NCBI GenBank assembly: GCA_029582155.1 | Contig: CM055902.1 | Span: forward strand, 11,877,041-11,941,040 | Direction of reading: 5' to 3' | Length of the DNA: 64,000 nt | From: Panopea generosa | Lineage: Eukaryota; Mollusca; Bivalvia; Adapedonta; Hiatellidae | Shown here: piece by piece, positions 58,701 to 64,000 of the stretch | Layout: every line of letters begins with the position of its first letter | Position numbering within the stretch: the first letter of the stretch is position 1 | Program-made: the position numbers and the translations under genes | Notes under the pieces: generated by a model | The model's input: the letters and a program-made list of their open reading frames with translations, nothing else | What the model was told of the DNA's origin: nothing | Databases searched by the model: none

Positions 58701-61700
58701 TGGACTTTGACATCAAACACTGCACCAATCGTGTCATCTATCACACGTGATCTGATCTGAAAATAGACAGTATAAAAAAATATAGTTATGCTTAATTGGC
58801 GACATCATTGATTAAACCCGTGTAAGCAAAACCCTTAAAAGAAATATCTTCAAATACTGGTTATGCCTCTTTAAGAACAACACGTAAAGAGAAGAAAATA
58901 AACTAACAACGGGAAACATAACATACAGAAGAAGTTACAATAGGAGTCATTGCCACTGAGGAACATAGGTACAACTGACCTCGCTCCTTCCCCATCGACA
59001 CATCATAAAATGAGACTCCAAATTATTCTGTTGCAAATACAGTAATATGTACATGCATACGGTGTTAAACATAGAATGCACAGGTAATGTATGTTAACAG
59101 AAACAAAACTTTAATTATGAAGCAGTTTTTATAACCACACATGTTTTTAAATTAGATTTTGGATTCGATTATCCAAGCAACACTCGACATGTGAAAAAAG
59201 AAGGAAGACACTGCGTTCAGTTTGTACAACATCATCGACCAATGAAAAATAATGCCATTTATCGTTAGGCGATTTACAAAGATACACATGGGAAATAGTT
59301 GCTAGCAGCGGAAGCGAGAAAATAGGGGACTGACCAGAAGCTTATGAGTAATTCTCGTTACTACTAATTGAATGTCTGACAAGGTAAAGTGGTTTTGCTG
59401 CTGTTTACTTTTGTTCTTACACTTTCACACAAATATTCACACATACCATCGATAAATCGGTCCAGTGACCTTTGGGGTCAGTGGTCCAGTAGATTGACAA
59501 ACTCTTTGAGAAGAACTGCGACGCCACAATACAGTGAAATGGCCCGGATGTTGTATTTAAGATAACGCTCTCAAAGAATATGTCCGGACCTTTGTTGACA
59601 ATCACGTGCGGTTTCCATGTAACTGTGATGTCACCATTTGGATTTTCAAGCCAGAGGAGTTCACTTGCTTTTGACGATCCTGTAAAAAAAGTTGTAATGT
59701 TAACACAATTATGTTTTTGTTAAATTGCAAAGAGTCAATAGAGAGTATATCTTTCTCCCATAGCAGCCATATTTGTTTGAATCAATGTATTAACAATCTA
59801 ATTGTTGTTTTTATTTATCAAATACGATAGTATTTGAGATATAGTCAATATCACATTTTTTTTGCTTTATATCATTGTGATACATTCTCCAAATATATCT
59901 GTATACATATGTGTAGCTATCTTTAGGCGTATAGAATGATATGGATTACATATATACTCGTATATAGATCAAACACTTTATGAGAAGTGTAGGGTAGGGT
60001 ATAAAACAAGTTTTACTTTTACTGTTCGTCATGAAATATACTTGTATGTGTATCCATTGGGTTTTTAGCCAAATGGATTTGGATTTAACTACTACTGTTA
60101 ATAAATATAAACGTATCAACTATATTTAAAATTTAGTTAAAGGTGCAAATAGTGAGTATTTTTATTTCATTGAAATTGAGTGTGTGAATCGCTATAGATT
60201 CCGTTTCCTGGGTAGAATAAGTACTGAGCATTGTATTTTTAGAGTTCATCGGGCCGGACCCGGTATTGGACCAGCAACCTCTAACATGAAAAACCAATAC
60301 TGTGTTAAGTATTCCAACTCCCCTATATAAAACATATGTTTGAAGTCTAACACAAAAAAGCGATTTTAAAACAAATATGTTACTGCAGGTATAACAACGT
60401 GTCAAAAGTTCACTCTTACAATAAACGATCCAATTCTATCATTTTAGGTTACGCGTCTGACTAGCAATGGGTCGTGAGTTCGAATCCCCGCCCGGCAACA
60501 ATCTCCGTGATGATTGATATACGACATTGTGTCTCATTATCATTCGTCTCTCACCGCTGATTCAAGTGGGAAAGTTATATGTTACTTGCGGAGATGGGGT
60601 GTGCTCGAGTACTGGTTAATCCCAGGAAATAGTGGTTAGGTTAACTGATCGTCTGTTAGCCCTCGATGGCATAAAAATGACGCTAAATATTCAATCAATC
60701 AGTCTATAATTTTAAAACAAATTGTTGATAGTCCATTTGTTACACACTAATAAGGGTCCGCCGTGGTCGAGGGGTCTAAGGCGCCACCTCAAAATCACTT
60801 ACCTCTCACCGCTAAGGTCGTAGGTTCGAGTCCCGCTCGCTCCAAAAACTTTATGTGGGAAAGTTTCCAGTTACTTGCGGAAGGACGGTGGTTCTACTTA
60901 GTCTGACTCAGTCTGAGGTCTTCCTCCACCTGCAAAACTGGATATGCCATATGTAACCTGAAATGTGTTGAAAATTGCGTTGAACCCCATTCAAAACAAA
61001 ATACACACAAGTATTAACCGCAAATAAAAACGGCAAAAATAGGATTTAAAATACAGTTGTGGCTAGAAATGGACCAGTGTCATATATTATTAGTGGTTCG
61101 CAACCTTGAGGAAGCAAGGCTACACTTACCATTCCGTCATTTCAACATGTTTGGATTAAGTTATTGCGCATATGTGTTTAAGATGTCCCCTCTGGGGAAT
61201 TGCCGGGAATCAGTTATTTGCATGTACATATACTGGGTATATAGGTACCTATGATTGGTTCCCTGGCCCGGCATGTTACCGCATCCATATCACCATCGCC
61301 GTCCATGTCCCTCCATTCAACTCTGTGATAGAACCATTGGCCTGTAGAGTCGTCTGTGATGGAGTACGGCCCCGCAGGTGGGTTTTGCGATATGTCCACA
61401 AGTTTGAGTTTGCCGTCAGTTTTGAACGGCAGGATGAAGCCATCAGGAATCGCAACTACGCGTTTTCCAAACACGTTTTCTGAAATGACAAATAAGCCAG
61501 ATGTGTTCACAGTATCTCTAGATTCAAAACTTCGTCAGTTTCACTTACCGTTGAAAGTTAATAAACGTCTTAGCGTTAAATCTGAAATCATTTAACATGT
61601 CTCGAAATTCATTTCGTGTTTCGCCAATGTCATCATAAGTAATTCACAATAACTTTCCGTTAATGACATATTTGTAGGTGCCACCATTTAAACTTATATT

Positions 61701-63276
61701 TACGAAATGTAGTGCTTACGACAAGGTCCTGCAAATGTATAGGTCGTTAGAAATAAAATTATAAAAAAAAATATTTTTTATTAAAATTGGAATGTTCTGT
61801 GTGTATGTAATTAAGGGACGGGATTGTGTAATATTTTAATATGTATTTGTGCCACAAAGTGCAGATATTTTCAAGAATTCGTACTCGTACATCATTTTTT
61901 GTCCAGTTATGGTATTCTTTCAGCGAATTCGCTACTTTGGTGAAGATTTAAGTTTAACACATCGTACCCATAGCAAACATGTATATTTATATGAAGAAGA
62001 ACTTCTTATTGATTTATTTCTACATAGTTTCTCATCAAATAACAATGTTGTAATAACATGTAAATAATTAAACACATAAAAGGTTGAGTAACAAACGTGA
62101 ACATATGTCACATGTATATACAATCGCACATGTGCACATACATACACGGTCGCACACCACCACACGTATTTATGTGCTACTATGACAATTACTTAAAACA
62201 AACACGTGGTTTTACAAACAGTACTTTAATTCTTAGCAACAGATAGCAAGGTGCCAAGCTACAGACCAATGTACCCACTCCGTGAGAAACTGCCTCTCCG
62301 AGTCTCTGTCCGAATCTGCCCAGTCTGGCTAAAGTGTCCAGTTTATAAAGCCCCACATCACGAACAATAATGAACAATCATATTTCATCGTGACATTAAT
62401 GGAGCTTTTAAACAAATCAGTCAAGCGTTCAGGTTTGGGTCATGGCTAAAGTGATGACGTACAGCCTGACCCACATGGAACAGTTTGACCCGGACCAAAT
62501 TCAATACACATTAGTAACATGTTGACCGATATTAACACATTTACACGTGCAACCGACATTTCAATACTAATATACTTTAAACTTTAGTATGTATACACTA
62601 CATACATTTTTTGAGAATGAACACATTTATCAGTTTATAATGAAACAATTTTTTACAAAATATTATTGCTTCAGAAATAACATTTCTGGCATATTTTTGG
62701 TCGAAGAAGATTTATAAACATTTTTGGTCTACAGATAAAACATTTATATTTGCATCTAAGTTCATGATAAATAGGACAAAGTAATACAAAATGATATTCG
62801 TCTTCAATTTCAGCACTGTCACACATCTGGCAAACCCCTTCGTGTCGTTCAAGTCTTTCTCTCGGAAACCTTCCTGTTTCAATTCTTAGACTGTGATAAG
62901 ATGCGTAATCTTGTAATACAAAACATAATTATTTAGATAAAACAAAAGAACCCATACCTGGTACTCCTGAAACTTCGTTCGGCCACGTGGTTTTGGTTGT
63001 AATGATGGTGCCTTTAGCTTCCGCTACATTTTTCATATACTTTCCGACACTCTGCACTATTTGTATCGTATCGGTTGCAAAAGGTATTGCACTAAATGTC
63101 GAAATTAGCAAATCGTATTTATCCAACGGGCTGGAAGCATTGGCGTTAAGATAAAGAGTGGCAAATGCTGGGTCAGACACTTTAAATGATCCAAGTTTTG
63201 TCACTGACTGTGCGCTACATGCACAAATAGTAATCAAAGGTATGATCAAATAATCACAAACTGCCATCATTACCAT
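55534..63276 (-). CDS. Secreted FG-GAP/VCBS-repeat protein (whole gene, 6 exons)
   Basis: Six exons with GT-AG borders and fully consistent phases (1,1,0,2,2) encode 424 residues. Residues 1-22 are a signal peptide (LIIPLITICACSA). No membrane helix follows, so the product is predicted to be secreted. Calcium-loop motifs of the FG-GAP/VCBS type are D164MDGDGDMD172, D281INNDKKLD289, a weaker GDDDGHAYLL at 356-365 and D397VDGDGNLE405, each after a short beta strand, which suggests a beta-propeller of integrin-alpha-like blades. WYHRVEWRDMDGDGD-type sequences are common in lophotrochozoan genomes in my memory. Ligand and function are unknown. It converges on the LolA-like gene with 3.5 kb between stops. 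Start: Met at 63276 is the first in frame; Met at 63270 or 63267 would work as well. Confidence 0.85.
56661..56771 (-). CDS. FG-GAP gene, exon 5
   Basis: ATCCAG| then a split Arg, NGTFTRHVLSTGYKPLHEGQ and GKGSPGSSFPIQLSTN, ending ATAT|GTAAGT in phase 2. 'F..HVL..G' followed by a Gly-rich turn and 'G..F' (PGSSFPIQ) fits the FG-GAP cage pattern. Confidence 0.82.
56810..57235 (-). mobile_element. SINE family C split by a MITE
   Basis: The left part, 56815-56905 ('AATCACACTCGAAAACTTCC', 'AACCAGTACTAAGCATATG'), and the right part, 57185-57230 ('TTCGGTGCTCTGCCATTAG'), are the two halves of a family C SINE (compare 37437-37620). They are separated by the inverted-repeat element at 56906-57184. Confidence 0.7.
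56906..57184. mobile_element. MITE inserted in the SINE
   Basis: The left end 'GGCCTAAATTCATCGACAAT' with 'CTGAGAATCGGACTCAGACT' is the inverse of the right end 'GACTCAAAATATTGATGAAT' with 'TTAAGTC', preceded by 'GAGTCTGAATCTCAGACTC'. 279 bp, AT-rich middle, no coding sequence. A target duplication was not evident. Confidence 0.75.
57694..57735 (+). repeat. Single unit of the 170-bp repeat
   Basis: 'AAATTAAGTCGAAAAGGGGT' and 'CATAACTCTTGTAAAATG' match the core of the array at 195-1560. A partial isolated copy in intron 4 of the FG-GAP gene. Confidence 0.7.
58608..58756 (-). CDS. FG-GAP gene, exon 4
   Basis: TTTTCAG|ATC opens IRSRVIDDTIGAVFDVKVHD, INNDKKLDLLVTNNGNDGSV and FVYEIPTDF, ending TTCAG|GTAGGA in phase 2. 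It carries the loop D281-D289, in which Gly is replaced by Lys. Confidence 0.85.
59447..59679 (-). CDS. FG-GAP gene, exon 3
   Basis: TTTACAG| then a split Gly, SSKASELLWLENPNGDITVT, WKPHVIVNKGPDIFFESVIL, NTTSGPFHCIVASQFFSKSL and SIYWTTDPKGHWTDLSM, ending ATG|GTATGT in phase 0. 'LLWLENP' and 'W..H.I' are typical of VCBS-type propeller proteins ('..WFEN.G.G.W..H.I'). Confidence 0.88.
60440..60705 (+). mobile_element. tRNA-derived SINE, family A
   Basis: It begins within the head ('GGTTACGCGTCTGACTAGC'), has the B box in 'GAGTTCGAATCCCCGCC', a body shared with 19205-19515 ('ATCTCCGTGATGATTGATAT', 'CATTGTGTCTCATTATCATT', 'GTGTGCTCGAGTACTGG') and the tail 'CGCTAAATATTCAATCAATC'. Slightly 5'-truncated. 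It lies directly upstream of the family B copy, in the same orientation. Confidence 0.88.
60754..61010 (+). mobile_element. tRNA-derived SINE, family B (most complete copy)
   Basis: Head 'CGTGGTCGAGGGGTCTAAGG' (A box) and 'GTAGGTTCGAGTCCCGC' (B box, about 60823-60832), resembling tRNA-Leu. Body 'CTTTATGTGGGAAAGTTTCC', 'GTTACTTGCGGAAGGACGG' and 'CTGAGGTCTTCCTCCACC'; 3' part 'TGTGTTGAAAATTGCGTTGA'. It is the reference for the family B copies elsewhere in the window. Located in intron 2 of the FG-GAP gene. Confidence 0.88.
61249..61479 (-). CDS. FG-GAP gene, exon 2
   Basis: TTTCAG| then a split Glu, NVFGKRVVAIPDGFILPFKT, GKLKLVDISQNPPAGPYSIT, GQWFYHRVEWRDMDGDGDMD and AVTCRAREPII, ending ATAG|GTACCT in phase 1. 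It carries the best DxDxDGxxD loop of the protein. Confidence 0.88.
62590..62930 (-). mobile_element. LINE 3' fragment in intron 1 of the FG-GAP gene
   Basis: On the - strand one frame reads YHSLRIETGRFPRERLERHE, GVCQMCDSAEIEDEYHFVLL and CPIYHELRCKYKCF. This is the same Cys-rich C-terminal module as the LINE at 31690-32645 (compare LRIQTGRY...CLCCNS..IEDEFHFLCICP). Downstream the frame breaks, and remnants of the terminal helix (YARNVISEAIIFCKKL) are seen. An old, heavily truncated copy. Confidence 0.75.
62958..63276 (-). CDS. FG-GAP gene, exon 1: signal peptide and N-terminal region
   Basis: MVMMAVCDYLIIPLITICAC-type signal, then SVTKLGSFKVSDPAFATLYL, SSPLDKYDLLISTFSAIPFA and IVQSVGKYMKNVAEAKGTII to NEVSGVP, ending CCAG|GTATGG in phase 1. 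Confidence 0.85.
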
Positions 63277-64000
63277 CGTAACTCAGTGTGTCCCAATATA
63301 TAAATTGCTGACTACAGTGGAGCAAGAACACGAAGGACCACGTATAAAAATATTCCTCTCACCAAAGTGTTTAATGTTATTAATCCAGATACTAACATAG
63401 ATGCGTGTTTCGCGGCTACAGAGATATTTATGTCGTATATATGTATACATCATACTTACACAGGTAACCCAAGGACTGCCCATTAAGAAATAAAATAAAT
63501 AAAATGTGAGCATGAATTGCTGATTATTACGCCGTCATCAAAAAGGAAAGAAAATACCAATTTCCGCTAACAAAAACATAAACAATGACTGGCATGTAGA
63601 ATAAAAGAATACATATTCACGTGCACAGGGAGTATATGCGTCGATTTTTCATTATTATATACATGTATATGTGAAAAAAACATGTTAATAAATGACAACA
63701 AAACACATATGCACACGTACACACGCACACATCGACCAGATTATTACTCACTTTTTTTCACGATTATTTTTTATTTCATTGTATGGTCGATTTTTAATGT
63801 GTTTTTTTTAATAAACTGTACATATATGCTTACTTACATACATTTACAATAGTACTAAATCGACGTGCATACTCTTTGAGGTTTGCACGTACCAACAATG
63901 AATCAGAACATGCGGGATGAACCCAGGGACCTGTTTCACTAAATATCTCACGCAGGGATTTTCCTCAACTAAAAAAACTCTATTTCTCTAAATCATTTCT
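63277..64000. other. Region upstream of the FG-GAP gene
   Basis: It would hold the promoter and 5' untranslated sequence of the - strand gene. 'TATATAAA'-like words occur near 63296-63303 (- strand TTTATATATT), about 20-30 bases upstream of the first Met, but AT-richness makes this weak. No other coding sequence was seen. Confidence 0.35.

Noticed and set aside
62189-62377. 62-codon GC-richer - strand frame (LDTLARLGRFGQRLGEAVSH).
   Set aside because: It lies between exons 1 and 2 of the FG-GAP gene, but those exons already join in phase, and no splice signals fit it as an extra exon.
1-64000. Retroviral, LTR, Polinton or toxin-gene remains.
   Set aside because: I looked for protease, integrase, gag zinc-knuckle, capsid and DNA polymerase B patterns and for long direct terminal repeats, and saw none. 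The Cys-rich module in the LINEs is the non-LTR type.

Overview
The window is AT-rich animal DNA, most likely from a bivalve mollusc. The evidence is intron-rich genes, several tRNA-derived SINE families, decayed LINEs, PIF/Harbinger and mariner remains, many short inverted-repeat elements, and a tandem repeat built around a 'GGGCCATAACTCTG' core that I associate with bivalve genomes. I see no bacterial-type operon, CRISPR array, retrovirus, LTR element or Polinton.

Layout. 1-3880: a broken PIF/Harbinger DNA transposon. Its transposase (+ strand) is split by a ~170-bp tandem repeat, and its Myb/MADF-like partner ORF lies on the - strand. 4727-5771 (-): an intronless FkbM-type methyltransferase with an N-terminal membrane anchor and one frameshift. 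5772-7580: AT-rich DNA with stray repeat units. 7580-15130: one satellite of about 98 units of 76 bp with higher-order structure. 15131-24519: gene-poor, holding a mariner relic, two SINE copies, a LINE reverse-transcriptase relic and a short inverted-repeat element. 24520-29080: two abutting arrays (about 66-bp, then 98-bp units).

29216-52054 (+): the main gene. I resolve 16 coding exons for a predicted type I membrane protein of about 860 residues or more: signal peptide, Pro-rich segment, two related ectodomain repeats of an invertebrate family that I recall as 'LolA-like', a third module, a Thr/Pro stalk, a 25-cysteine Cys-Pro segment, one transmembrane helix and a short basic tail. All splice phases agree except the exon 2/exon 3 join, so one small exon is probably unseen in the 5.5-kb intron there. 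That intron also holds a 5'-truncated LINE and degenerate copies of the exon 3 acceptor region.

63276-55534 (-): a second gene, convergent with the first. Six phase-consistent exons encode a 424-residue secreted FG-GAP/VCBS-type protein with Ca-binding DxDxDG loops. Its introns hold SINEs, a LINE tail and a short inverted-repeat element inserted into a SINE. Both secreted genes look intact; nothing in the sequence shows that they act together.

Homology statements rest on motif recognition from memory, because no search was run. Splice sites were placed by hand from GT/AG, reading-frame continuity and family pattern.
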